From assembly GCA_036802685.1 (NCBI GenBank), contig DAIRVS010000003.1, positions 20,113 through 84,112 on the forward strand: DNA of 64,000 nt, given 5' to 3'. The notes under the pieces were generated by a model. The model was not told where the DNA came from, did not search any database, and worked only from the letters and a program-made list of their open reading frames with translations. The stretch comes from HGW-17 sp938004375 (GTDB lineage Bacteria; Myxococcota_A; Polyangia; HGW-17). This document shows positions 43,349 to 51,383 of the stretch, piece by piece. Positions within the stretch are counted from its first letter, which is position 1. Each line of letters starts with the position of its first letter. Made by a program: the position numbers and the translations under genes.

Positions 43349-43669
43349 TCAGATGGAAGGGTCGGCAGGTGGCGACGGGAGGTTGGCAGTGGTGCCGGGG
43401 AAGATCTCGCGCAGCGCGAGGAGGACTCCCGGCTTGTTTTCCTTCAGATAGGTGATGCGGAAGTGATCGTTCCCGAGCACGCCCTGGGCGATGAAGCCGG
43501 CCGGATGATCGATCCGAAAGAAAGGCTTGGGGAACTGGGGATGAAACTGCAGAACCCCACCAGCGGCGAGCCGCTCCATCCCGCGCCTGTTCAACGGCCC
43601 GTCCAGATGCACGCGCACCGTGTGGGTGCTGCCGAGACAGTCGTCCAGGGGCACGAATTCGCGGATCAT
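43349..43669 (-). CDS. Small protein of unknown function, coupled to cysteine desulfurase
   Basis: 106 residues. Not recognised. Two Cys (one near residue 11) and many His/Phe. Its ATG overlaps the desulfurase stop (ATGA), so the two are made together. A sulfur- or selenium-carrier role would fit the context but there is no motif to show it; it does not look like DUF3343. Confidence 0.6.
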   Translation of the reverse strand: MIREFVPLDDCLGSTHTVRVHLDGPLNRRGMERLAAGGVLQFHPQFPKPFFRIDHPAGFIAQGVLGNDHFRITYLKENKPGVLLALREIFPGTTANLPSPPADPSI

Positions 43670-44796
43670 GGGAGACCCTCGATCGCCACGAGCGCGGTCA
43701 GCAGATTGTCGATGTCGTCGGGGCTGTTGGTCTCACCGACGCTCACCCGCAGGGTCCCCGCCGGATGCGTGCCCAGATGGCGGTGGGCCAACGGCGCACA
43801 GTGCAGACCCCAGCGCGTCTCGATCCCGAAGATCTCCTGCAGTGCCAGACCCACCTCCGAAGGCCTCCTCTTCGGATGCACCAGAGAGACGACGCCTCCA
43901 CGAAGGTCGTCCCCGACGCCTGAGTCGATCACCCGCCAAGGCGCGGGCATCCTCTCCAGCAGCCGCCGGGACAGCGCCTGACGGTGGGCACCCGCAGCGC
44001 CCGATGGACGCTCCATCACCAGAAGGACGCCCGCGCACAGACCCTCGAAGCCGCAGGTGTTGGGAGTTCCCGCCTCCAGGCGATGCGGCAGCAGTTTGGG
44101 CTGCAATGGTTCGTCGCTGTGCACGCCGGTCCCGCCGTGGAGAAAAGGACGCAGTCCGTCCGCCTCCGGGAGCAGGAGAAACCCTGTCCCGGGAGGCCCC
44201 ATCAAGCCCTTGTGTCCGGCACCGACCACGTAGCAGCGCCCTGGAAGCCTTCCGGCATCCAGGGGAACTACCCCGGCGCCCTGGGCGTCGTCGATCAGTA
44301 GCCCGATCCCATGCTCTGCGGCGACGGCGGCGATCGCCTCGACGGGCAAGATGGCGCCGGTGACGTTGCTGACATGCAGACAGGCGATCAACCGGGTCTC
44401 AGGCCGCAGCGCCTCTGCGAATCTGTCTTCGGAGAGCCGCCCATCCGGCCCCGGAGCCAGGACCGTCAGTTCGCAACCGTGGTGGGCGACGAGGTGACGC
44501 AACGGCCGCAGCACGGAGTTGTGTTCCAGGCAGGAGGCGATCATGTGGGACCCCGGGGGCAGCGCCAGCCCGAAGATGACCTGATTGCAGGCCAGCGTCG
44601 CGGAGGTGGTCAGAACCACCCGCAGTGGGTCCGGCAGGCCGTACAACGTGGCGATGGCCCGCCGGCAGTCCATCAGCGGGTCCCGAAACCCCGACCGGCC
44701 CGGTTCCTGGGGCGGCGACTCCAGGCTACGTGCCACGGCCTCCAGAACCCGCGCGGGCCTGGGATGCGCGGTGGCTGCGTGGTTTAAATAAATCAT
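43666..44796 (-). CDS. Cysteine desulfurase-like class V aminotransferase
   Basis: 376 residues. PLP enzyme of the NifS/CsdA group (similar to the family of E. faecalis EF2568). PLP Lys in AGHKGLMGPPGTG, LIDDAQGAG for the cofactor Asp, and the C-terminal RWGLHCAPLAH where the catalytic Cys is expected (C in LHCAP). ATG at 44796 is chosen for GAGGAGG six bases upstream; open sequence further upstream is AT-rich and not coding. Supplies sulfur (or selenium) from cysteine; the acceptor is unknown. Confidence 0.85.
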   Translation of the reverse strand: MIYLNHAATAHPRPARVLEAVARSLESPPQEPGRSGFRDPLMDCRRAIATLYGLPDPLRVVLTTSATLACNQVIFGLALPPGSHMIASCLEHNSVLRPLRHLVAHHGCELTVLAPGPDGRLSEDRFAEALRPETRLIACLHVSNVTGAILPVEAIAAVAAEHGIGLLIDDAQGAGVVPLDAGRLPGRCYVVGAGHKGLMGPPGTGFLLLPEADGLRPFLHGGTGVHSDEPLQPKLLPHRLEAGTPNTCGFEGLCAGVLLVMERPSGAAGAHRQALSRRLLERMPAPWRVIDSGVGDDLRGGVVSLVHPKRRPSEVGLALQEIFGIETRWGLHCAPLAHRHLGTHPAGTLRVSVGETNSPDDIDNLLTALVAIEGLP

Positions 44797-45140
44797 CACT
44801 GGCCTCCTCTTCTGTGGCAGGAAAACACGACAGGGCTTGGGGTGCAAGGAAAACTCCTTGCTGCGATAAGTGAAAACCAGACTCAGCTTGCGTTCGAAAC
44901 ACCGTGGGTGAAAGATGAGCATTTTGAAGTAAAACTGGAAAATTTTGATGGCGGTAGAATTTTTAGTCTCTTTGAAAAATAACGGAGACACTAATAGACC
45001 TCCCCTCCCCCAGACGGTCAATGACTGAATGACCTGATGCTGAGAGGAATTCGTGAACAATATCACCATTAAAATAAATTCAACAATTAAATATTTGGAT
45101 AAATATAAAATAAATATTAAAAAAAAAGTAAGGTTTCGAC

Positions 45141-45169
45141 TTGACTCCTCAACTGTCTCTGCCGATAAA
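45141..45169 (+). promoter_or_regulatory. Putative promoter of the Roadblock/ParA operon
   Basis: TTGACT, 17 bases, GATAAA. The leader to the ATG at 45289 would be about 110 bases and contains a hairpin and a palindrome, so post-initiation control is possible. Confidence 0.5.
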
Positions 45170-45264
45170 GGAACCTAAGATGCGGTATGAGTATTTCCTG
45201 TACTTGATTCCTTCTTTCAGAAGTAGGAATTATTTATGGCGCAATACAGGTAAAAAACATATAT

Positions 45265-45276
45265 CACATATATGTG
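45265..45276. promoter_or_regulatory. Palindrome next to the ribosome site
   Basis: CACATATATGTG, a perfect 12-bp palindrome, ends one base before the GGAG ribosome site of the first Roadblock gene. It could bind a repressor or form a small hairpin. Confidence 0.4.
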
Positions 45277-45288
45277 TGGAGATTATAT

Positions 45289-46335
45289 ATGGAGACTAGC
45301 CGTACATCTCATCATGATGTCCTGACAGGCAGCATCTCCCTGACCAACGTGTCGGATCTGATCCAGTTCATTGGGATGAGCGGAAAGACCGGGGAGTTGG
45401 TGCTCCGCAACGACCATACCGGCGAAGATGGGCGCCTTTACTTTGCCAATGGCCAACTGCATTGCGTGCTCGCCGGGGAGCGCGCAGGGTTGGAAGGTCT
45501 CGCGCACATCATTTGCTGGGAGAGCGGCCAGTTCTTTTTCTCCCAGGACGTCCACAGCCCTTGTTCCAATGTGGAGATGCCGCTCAACCACGCCATCATG
45601 GAAGCGGCCCGCCTGGCCGACGAGACGGGCGGCACCGCCGGCTTCGAGGAGAGTTTGTTCGACGCCCTCGATGACGATTCATTGTTCGACGGCTTCTGTG
45701 AGGAACCACCGACCCTGAAGCAGCAAGCTCAACGGCGGGCTACTGCGGAGATGAAAAAAGCGGAGGCCAAGGAAAACCTCAAGGAGGTTCTCTCCACCTT
45801 GCCGCACGGGTTCGGACCCACCCCCCGGCTCAACTCCTGGTCGGCCTCTTGGCGGGCCATCCGGGAGAAGGACCCATCTGGAGCCAAGACACCGTCTCCC
45901 TCGTCGCAGGACCCCGTCGTAGAGAATTCTGAAACACCTGTTGTACCTCCCACTAACCCTGAAAGGAGAGAGGAACACATCATGAGAGAGTCAACCGAAA
46001 TTTTGAGTGATCTGTTGAAAGTCCCTGGTGTAGATGCCGTGGTGGTCGCCGGTCGAGACGGGTTCATCATCGAGGCCGCCGGCAGTTCCAACCGCGTCAA
46101 CATCGACGACCTCGGCGCCGCCATCGCGAACACGATCAACGGCATCGAGGAGATGGGCACCGAGCTCAACGTGAACAAGTTCAACGACCTGTTCATCGAG
46201 TACGGTCGCGCGGTGATCATGTGCAAGCCGGTGGGGGACGCCATCGCCGCCATCATCACCCCGGACGCGTCCAAGTTGGGCATCATCCGGCACAAGGCGA
46301 GCAAACTGTTCGATGAACTGAAGGAAATCTTCTAA
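45289..46335 (+). CDS. DUF4388-Roadblock/LC7 fusion protein
   Basis: 348 residues. DUF4388 (PatA-type) at 5-105: LTGSISLTNVSDLIQFI, KTGELVL, GRLYFANGQLHCVLAG. A linker rich in Glu/Pro follows to 230. The Roadblock/LC7 domain (MglB-like) is at 235-348, with VPGVDAVVVAGRDGFIIEAAG and KLGIIRHKASKL. Roadblock dimers regulate small GTPases in Myxococcus (MglB/MglA); none is coded nearby. ATG at 45289 with GGAG seven bases upstream. An internal ribosome site and ATG at 45982 would also give the Roadblock domain alone. Confidence 0.82.
   Translation: METSRTSHHDVLTGSISLTNVSDLIQFIGMSGKTGELVLRNDHTGEDGRLYFANGQLHCVLAGERAGLEGLAHIICWESGQFFFSQDVHSPCSNVEMPLNHAIMEAARLADETGGTAGFEESLFDALDDDSLFDGFCEEPPTLKQQAQRRATAEMKKAEAKENLKEVLSTLPHGFGPTPRLNSWSASWRAIREKDPSGAKTPSPSSQDPVVENSETPVVPPTNPERREEHIMRESTEILSDLLKVPGVDAVVVAGRDGFIIEAAGSSNRVNIDDLGAAIANTINGIEEMGTELNVNKFNDLFIEYGRAVIMCKPVGDAIAAIITPDASKLGIIRHKASKLFDELKEIF
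45962..45984 (+). promoter_or_regulatory. Internal ribosome site and start for a free Roadblock domain
   Basis: AAAGGAGAG (45962-45970) followed after 11 bases by an in-frame ATG at 45982, exactly at the start of the Roadblock domain. A 117-residue product (45982-46335) would be made in addition to the fusion, or the two parts are really separate genes joined by loss of a stop. Confidence 0.5.
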
Positions 46336-46346
46336 GGAGGTAGGCC

Positions 46347-46862
46347 ATGTCAATCCCGTTCGAGATCAAGTTCGACGAGAACACGTACCGGCACCACGTC
46401 GAAGGCGTCACGATGGTCATGCATTGCCATCATTACATGAGCCTCACCACCAAGCTCGCCGATTCCCTGGAGGACATGGGTGGTGTGAAGATCCTGCGCG
46501 AGTCCGCGGAGGACGCCATTCGCGAGCTCCTCGACGCCTATTTCAAGGCCCACAACATCTCCGGCTCCGGCGAGCGCCTGAACACCGGCCGCGAGATGTA
46601 CTCGGTGCTGGGGCTGGGCAAACTGGAGGTCTTCGGCAACGACGGCGGCGGCGAGGTCAAGGTCCTGCGCTCCCATGTCGACGAAGGCTGGGTGCAGAAG
46701 TTCGGCAAGAGCTCGAAGTTCGTCAACCACTTCACCTGCGGTTACCTGGCCGCCATGTTCGCCGCGGCCTTTGGCCGTCCGGCGCGTTCCTTCAATGTCT
46801 ACGAAACCGCGAGTCTGGCCATGGGAGAACCCGAGGGCAAGATCATCGTGAAGGCCAATTAA
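46347..46862 (+). CDS. V4R-like domain protein 1
   Basis: 171 residues. Soluble. A central MVMHCHHYMSLTT motif (Cys/His) and the C-terminal pattern FVNHFTCGYLAAMFAAAFGR...FNVYETASLAMGEPEG resemble V4R/4-vinyl-reductase-type small-molecule-binding domains. The same C-terminal pattern recurs in the next gene, so they are paralogues. AAGGAGG right after the previous stop. Ligand unknown; it may bind a hydrophobic molecule or metal. Confidence 0.55.
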   Translation: MSIPFEIKFDENTYRHHVEGVTMVMHCHHYMSLTTKLADSLEDMGGVKILRESAEDAIRELLDAYFKAHNISGSGERLNTGREMYSVLGLGKLEVFGNDGGGEVKVLRSHVDEGWVQKFGKSSKFVNHFTCGYLAAMFAAAFGRPARSFNVYETASLAMGEPEGKIIVKAN

Positions 46863-46875
46863 GGAGGCAACTGCC

Positions 46876-47460
46876 ATGACCGTCATGAGAGACAAAGTCG
46901 TGAAAGCGCTGGTCGAACTGGAAGTCCGGGGCGACGAGAACGGCCTGATGCCGGGCTACAACGTCCTGGTGAACTTCCTGCCGACGAGCTTCTGGAACAC
47001 CTTCGCCGAGCGGATGCTCAACGCCGCGCCGGCCGACAAAAAGGACCAAGTCCGCGCCGGTCTGTACCAGTGCGCCCAAGAGTGCGGCTACCACACCGGC
47101 TGGGGCATCATCAACTCTGACGAGTTCCAGTCCGTCGTCATGCCCATGGTCACCGAGGGGGCCAAGGACGTGCTGCGCGGCGCCTTCGCGGTCTTCACCG
47201 CCTGGGGCTGGGCCAAGTCCGGCGTCGTTCAGATCAAGGACAGCGAGCGCATGGTCATCCGCGCGCAGGACTATTACGAGCAAGACATCAAGAGCACCAA
47301 CGAGAAGATGGGCTTCATGGTCAAGGCCGTCTCTGGCGCATTCTTTGATCTCGCCTTCGGAGCAAAGTACCCGGACGGCCTCGGCACCTTCGTGTGCGAG
47401 CAGACCAAGGGCATCGAGGTGGGCGACGAGTTCGGTGAGTTCGTCGTGACCAAAAAGTGA
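46876..47460 (+). CDS. V4R-like domain protein 2
   Basis: 194 residues. Soluble. Its end FMVKAVSGAFFDLAFGAKYPDGLGTFVCEQ...GDEFGEF aligns with that of the preceding protein; RAQDYYEQDIKS stands where that one has the HCHHYM site. C in FVCEQ is where V4R domains often hold a Cys. AAGGAGG precedes ATG by ten bases. It probably pairs with the first as two related sensors or a heterodimer. Confidence 0.5.
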   Translation: MTVMRDKVVKALVELEVRGDENGLMPGYNVLVNFLPTSFWNTFAERMLNAAPADKKDQVRAGLYQCAQECGYHTGWGIINSDEFQSVVMPMVTEGAKDVLRGAFAVFTAWGWAKSGVVQIKDSERMVIRAQDYYEQDIKSTNEKMGFMVKAVSGAFFDLAFGAKYPDGLGTFVCEQTKGIEVGDEFGEFVVTKK

Positions 47461-47533
47461 TTGAACCAGTCCGCCTGGGCGCGTGGCCGCGCGCGCCCAG
47501 GTGGGACCATCCGGAGACCTGGAAGTGATCAAC

Positions 47534-48454
47534 ATGTCCAAGAGCGTCGCACAGAACACCTCCATGTTGGATACTCTGATCGAGGCGTCCGATCACGGCT
47601 TCTCCGGATTGATCCGGGTGTTGAAAGACGAGGATCAGATCGGGGTCGTCATCATGCGCGGCGGTGAGGTGGCTTGGGCTGTCAGCAAATTCCAGAACGA
47701 GCACCTCGGCTCGTTCCTGGAACGTCTGGGCCAGATCAACCGGACCCAACTCCGGGAGGTGGAGCGCCAGTACCTGTCCCTCGCCAAGACCAAGAAGTTC
47801 GGTGCCATTCTGGAGGAGTCAGGCCTGTTGACCAGGACACAGTTGAAATTTTTCATCAAACTGCATGTCCGCTCAGCGCTGATCAACTTGCTGGAAATGC
47901 CTGATGTGTCCGTCCTTACCAGCGGCGGTGACATGAAGGTGGACGAAGATCTCACCTTCGCGATCCAGGAGATCCTGCCGGATTATTTCTCCCAGGTGGA
48001 GAACACGGAGGAGATGCAGATGCTGGCCTCCGTGGAGGATTACACCTTCGTGAACATCCGCTGCGCGAAGACGCGAGTCGAGAACCTCTTCTCCGACTTC
48101 TCCACGATGACGGGTTACCGGTACTCCGTGCTGGCCGACTTCGACGGCAACGTCCTCAATGCCCATTGGGACGAGAGGCTGGAGCACGAGAACCTGAACT
48201 TCCCCCTGTTCTGGATCAAGTCACTATATATGGCATCCATCAAGGCCAACATGGGCTCCCTGGATTACACCCATGTGGAGAGTGATCTCGGCGCCTGCGT
48301 CCTCAAGATGCTGCATCCGCGCCGACACATTTTCCTTGGTGTGATGTTCGACAAGGATTGCAAACTGGGCGTGATCCGCCACAAAATCGTTTCTGCCATG
48401 CCGCGACTGCATGACTTCATTGCGTTGACGGCGGGCGTAGAGGTACTCTCATGA
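47534..48454 (+). CDS. DUF4388-like protein with C-terminal Roadblock-like domain
   Basis: 306 residues from ATG at 47534. The N-terminal 75 residues read like DUF4388 (GFSGLIRVLKDEDQIGVVIMRGGEVAWAV). The middle is helical. The C-terminus (195-306) is Roadblock-like, with YRYSVLADFDGNVLNAHW and KLGVIRHKIVSAM, close to KLGIIRHKASKL of the first gene. Sequence is less GC-rich than neighbours. It overlaps the ATPase gene by ATGA, so it is likely a partner of that ATPase. Confidence 0.65.
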   Translation: MSKSVAQNTSMLDTLIEASDHGFSGLIRVLKDEDQIGVVIMRGGEVAWAVSKFQNEHLGSFLERLGQINRTQLREVERQYLSLAKTKKFGAILEESGLLTRTQLKFFIKLHVRSALINLLEMPDVSVLTSGGDMKVDEDLTFAIQEILPDYFSQVENTEEMQMLASVEDYTFVNIRCAKTRVENLFSDFSTMTGYRYSVLADFDGNVLNAHWDERLEHENLNFPLFWIKSLYMASIKANMGSLDYTHVESDLGACVLKMLHPRRHIFLGVMFDKDCKLGVIRHKIVSAMPRLHDFIALTAGVEVLS

Positions 48455-49269
48455 GCGCCAGCATCATCTCTTTCGTCAGCGCGAAGGGTGGAACCGGCAA
48501 GACCACCACGGCACTGAACCTGTCCGTGGCTTTCGCCGAACGTGGCAAGAAGACCCTCCTCTTCGATCTTGATCCAATGGGATCCATCGGCTTCTCCCTC
48601 GCACGAGGAGACAGGGAGTGGGAGGGGTTCGTCGAGCACTTGCTCAAGCGCGTCCCCATCGAGAATGTCATCGTCCAGACAAAACTGGAGAACCTGCACA
48701 TCCTGCCGCGGGGACGCATGGCACCTTTCGACGTATGTTCCTACGAGAGGCTCATCCACTCCTCCAAGGCTCTGGCAAACACCCTCTTCGGCGTCCTGAG
48801 TCAGTATGATTTGATCATCCTGGACACGCCCTCCGGGCTCGGCATGGTGACGACGGCGGCTCTCGAGGCGTCCAGTTTCGCGGTCGTCGCCTTGCAGGCC
48901 GAACCACTCTCCTTGCGCTCGATCGGCCAGACCCTGGCGCTCGTCGATAGAGTACAGAAAACCAAAAACCCCAACCTGAAGCTGCTTGGCTTGTTGCCGA
49001 CCATGGTCGACCTGGCGAACCCTGCGTCACGGGCGATCCATCACACCATCTCCACATCCTTCGACGGCGTCCTGGAGGCCTTCACACCACGCTCGGCCCA
49101 ATTTATCGAAGCCAGCGAGAAGGGCATCCCGCTGAGCTTCCTCGGGGGACGTCGCACCCAGGAGATGAACCGCTTCTCCTCGCTCGCGGCGGAGTTGGAA
49201 GGTCGCATCGAGGAGCTCAATGGAAAGACGGGAGGCCAGAATGACTACTCTCAACGCACCCTGGTTTGA
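48451..49269 (+). CDS. ParA/MinD-family ATPase
   Basis: 272 residues. Deviant Walker A SAKGGTGKTTTALNL at residues 9-23, switch I DLDPMGS, Walker B LIILDTPSGLG. No MinD membrane-targeting helix is obvious at the C-terminus (it ends polar), and no ParB or parS is nearby, so partition is unlikely. It could switch or position the Roadblock proteins. ATG overlaps the previous stop; the next gene starts inside its 3' end. Confidence 0.9.
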   Translation: MSASIISFVSAKGGTGKTTTALNLSVAFAERGKKTLLFDLDPMGSIGFSLARGDREWEGFVEHLLKRVPIENVIVQTKLENLHILPRGRMAPFDVCSYERLIHSSKALANTLFGVLSQYDLIILDTPSGLGMVTTAALEASSFAVVALQAEPLSLRSIGQTLALVDRVQKTKNPNLKLLGLLPTMVDLANPASRAIHHTISTSFDGVLEAFTPRSAQFIEASEKGIPLSFLGGRRTQEMNRFSSLAAELEGRIEELNGKTGGQNDYSQRTLV

Positions 49270-49909
49270 TTTGGACCTGGCCATCGATCTGAGCCGTCGT
49301 CTGGCGCGCCTGGAGATGGAACCAGGTGTGCCCAGGCCATCCCCCGAAAGCCATGAATACGTGGCGTTCGACCTGAACCTCGTGGAGGGTTTTTCGGAAG
49401 TCCCTGTCCATCTGCCGGCCTTTTCCGATGGCCAGAAAGAACAGATCGAACCGTACCTGAACCCCGAAGAGACCACCGTCTCCGAACCACAGCCAGCCTC
49501 GGCGACCGACCCCGCGACCTCCGCGACGGAGTTGAAGAACCAGCGCTTCGACTCCTGGGAGCAGTGCGTCATGTGGTGCAACCAGGTCACCGGCGCTGCC
49601 GCCTCCTTCGTCATCGACTCCCAGGGGTTCATCATCGCCAACTATGGCCGCATACCGGCGGACGGTCTCGACGGCATCGGCGCCGAGTTGTGCTACGCCA
49701 TCGAGATGCTCAACAAGATCTCCCCCGGATTTGGCAAGGTGGCCTGGGTCGATCTGGACTACGACAACAGCCGCATAGTGGGTTTCCAGGCCGGTATCGA
49801 CGAGGGATCACCCTTCATCCTGGGGTTCATCTCCCCGAACTCCAGCTATTTCTCCCAGAAGATCAACATCTCCCGCACCGTCAACTCCAATCTGCCCACC
49901 ATCATGTGA
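49241..49909 (+). CDS. Roadblock-like protein with extended N-terminus
   Basis: 222 residues from ATG at 49241 (GGGAGG six bases upstream), overlapping the ATPase gene by 29 bases. Residues 1-95 are a flexible acidic region. The C-terminal 115 residues read as Roadblock/LC7: AAASFVIDSQGFIIANYG, DGIGAELCYAIEML, RIVGFQAGIDEGSPFILGFI. Third Roadblock-type protein of the operon. Confidence 0.65.
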   Translation: MTTLNAPWFDLDLAIDLSRRLARLEMEPGVPRPSPESHEYVAFDLNLVEGFSEVPVHLPAFSDGQKEQIEPYLNPEETTVSEPQPASATDPATSATELKNQRFDSWEQCVMWCNQVTGAAASFVIDSQGFIIANYGRIPADGLDGIGAELCYAIEMLNKISPGFGKVAWVDLDYDNSRIVGFQAGIDEGSPFILGFISPNSSYFSQKINISRTVNSNLPTIM

Positions 49910-50026
49910 GACTTGCGTCTGTCCACTCTCTGAGGGAAGATGCTCATGCCCGTGGAAGGGGAACGGACCACCGTCCCTCTGGACGCTCATGAGCGCAGGT
50001 CCGGGCGATACCGGAAGGAGATGAGG

Positions 50027-50752
50027 ATGCCGGACGTCAGGCTCGTCGAACTGGGCAAGGCCGTCGGCCCCATTCCTCTCGTCAGGATCGGACACAAGTT
50101 CATCCAGACATTGGAGGCCCACCGAGAGAACCTGTTGAAGGTGGGATGGACGGACGAACGGACCGAGTCGGTGAGGCAGGCTTGGCGGGAATGGGCAGAA
50201 TCGCAGGAAGCCTCCAACGGTGACGCAGGACAGATCATGTCCAGCCTGGAGGAGGCCGCCGTCGTCGCCGAGACCCGGGATCTGATTCGGCATCTCCATG
50301 AGGTCCTGCGTCAGATCTCGCACCTGAACCCTGCCGCCCGGATCGATCTCCAGGCATTCTCCATCTCCGGTCATGTCCTTCACACCGCCTCCGGCCTTTT
50401 TACCTACCTGGCAGAGATCCTCCCCCTCGTCCGAAACCTGGACGACCAGCTCCGGGTCTTTCGGCATGCCCCTGATTCACGACGGCTGGAGTCGGCGGTG
50501 GGCCAACTCTCGGCCTTCCTGGCACCGGGACAGCACCCGATCGACGAGGCTCCAGCTGAGTCCATGCGCGGACTCGAGCTCAAGGGCAGGCTGGTGTCTT
50601 TGTTGCGGGAGGTCACCGGGGTCCTCGCGGCGGCCGGAATCCCGTTGGACGAGGTGGGCGGGGAGAACGATCTCTCCTGTCTGTTGCCGGACGCCGAAGG
50701 CCCGGTTAATAGACGTGCCGGGGTCTCCCCAGAGCCGCATCCCCTGATTTGA
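50027..50752 (+). CDS. Helical protein of unknown function, end of Roadblock operon
   Basis: 241 residues, mainly helical with Leu/Arg heptads (RDLIRHLHEVLRQISHL); no domain recognised. ATG at 50027 is chosen for GGAAGGAG six bases upstream; ATGs at 49940 and 49946 are in frame but lack such a site. The 117-base gap from the previous gene holds no clear promoter. Possible effector or scaffold of the system; unknown. Confidence 0.65.
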   Translation: MPDVRLVELGKAVGPIPLVRIGHKFIQTLEAHRENLLKVGWTDERTESVRQAWREWAESQEASNGDAGQIMSSLEEAAVVAETRDLIRHLHEVLRQISHLNPAARIDLQAFSISGHVLHTASGLFTYLAEILPLVRNLDDQLRVFRHAPDSRRLESAVGQLSAFLAPGQHPIDEAPAESMRGLELKGRLVSLLREVTGVLAAAGIPLDEVGGENDLSCLLPDAEGPVNRRAGVSPEPHPLI

Positions 50753-50795
50753 AAAGGAAGATGAAATTGCGCAGGTCCGGTGTTCCGGATTGCAG

Positions 50796-51212
50796 TTACT
50801 TCGCCATGCAGTGGTTGGTCCAGCAGTCGTCTTCGCAGGTGGCGAACTCGGTGCACTCCTCGGCCATGCAGGTGGGCATGCACAGGAAATAGGCGTCGGA
50901 GTCGGCGCACTCGGTCTGGTACTCGGGGTTGTCGATGAAGCCGGTCTCGCAGGTGGCCTGATCTTCCCAACCCCAGCCGCCGCAGGACATCACCTTCGTG
51001 CAGACGGTCACCACGGTCTCGGGCGTCACGTTGTTGACGTTGTTCACGTTGTTCAGGTTGTTGACGTTGTTCAGATTGTTCAGGTTGTTGACGTTGTTGA
51101 CGTTGTTCACGTTGTTTGCATTGTTGGTGGTCTTTTTGTCGTCGTCGTCGCAGGCGACCCCCAGGACGGCGACAAGAAGGATCATCGGGAAGAATAAGTA
51201 TTTCCGGTTCAT
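50796..51212 (-). CDS. Asn-Asn-rich Cys-rich lipoprotein
   Basis: 138 residues. Lipobox VLGVACD, DDDD, then ten Asn-Asn-X units (NNANNVNNVNN...; X is Val or Leu) and a Cys-rich domain with twelve or so Cys (KVMSCGGWG, FLCMPTC, ATCEDDC). It is the same linker type as in the glycosidase lipoprotein at 28831. Surface-exposed small protein with disulfides; function unknown. Convergent with the Roadblock operon. Confidence 0.75.
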   Translation of the reverse strand: MNRKYLFFPMILLVAVLGVACDDDDKKTTNNANNVNNVNNVNNLNNLNNVNNLNNVNNVNNVTPETVVTVCTKVMSCGGWGWEDQATCETGFIDNPEYQTECADSDAYFLCMPTCMAEECTEFATCEDDCWTNHCMAK

Positions 51213-51383
51213 TTGCTCTCTCCTCTCGTAGCCGAAAATTGCAACTTTTCCTCATTGAAGTCAAGAATTCGATAACAAAACGATGCCCCGGGAGATCCTT
51301 CTCTTGACATCTGCCCGGAGCCTTCATACCAATGACCGATTGGATGAAGACACCGGCGCAAGGTGCCGGGTTCAGGAGATCGC

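Larger units (their letters stand above)
44797..45288. other. AT-rich divergent intergenic region
   Basis: About 490 bases without a gene, between the desulfurase and the Roadblock operon. Base composition is strikingly AT-rich from about 44,920 to 45,290 (A/T tracts, TATA-like runs), against a GC-rich genome. It holds a promoter (45141-45169), an imperfect hairpin ATTCCT...AGGAAT (45207-45230) and a palindrome (45265-45276). No coding sequence was seen. It may be a regulatory region bound by nucleoid proteins. Confidence 0.8.

Noticed and set aside
40612..43455. 947-residue frame overlapping the TPR metalloprotease in another frame
   Set aside because: Arg/Pro/Gly-rich nonsense composition; the other frame has HELAH and TPR repeats.
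44797..45069. N-terminal extension of the cysteine desulfurase into the AT-rich gap
   Set aside because: Phe/Lys-rich, no homology, and ATG at 44796 has a very good ribosome site.
45289..50752. MglA-like GTPase or ParB partner in the Roadblock operon
   Set aside because: Checked all reading frames by eye for a GTPase P-loop and ParB motifs; only the ParA/MinD Walker A is present.
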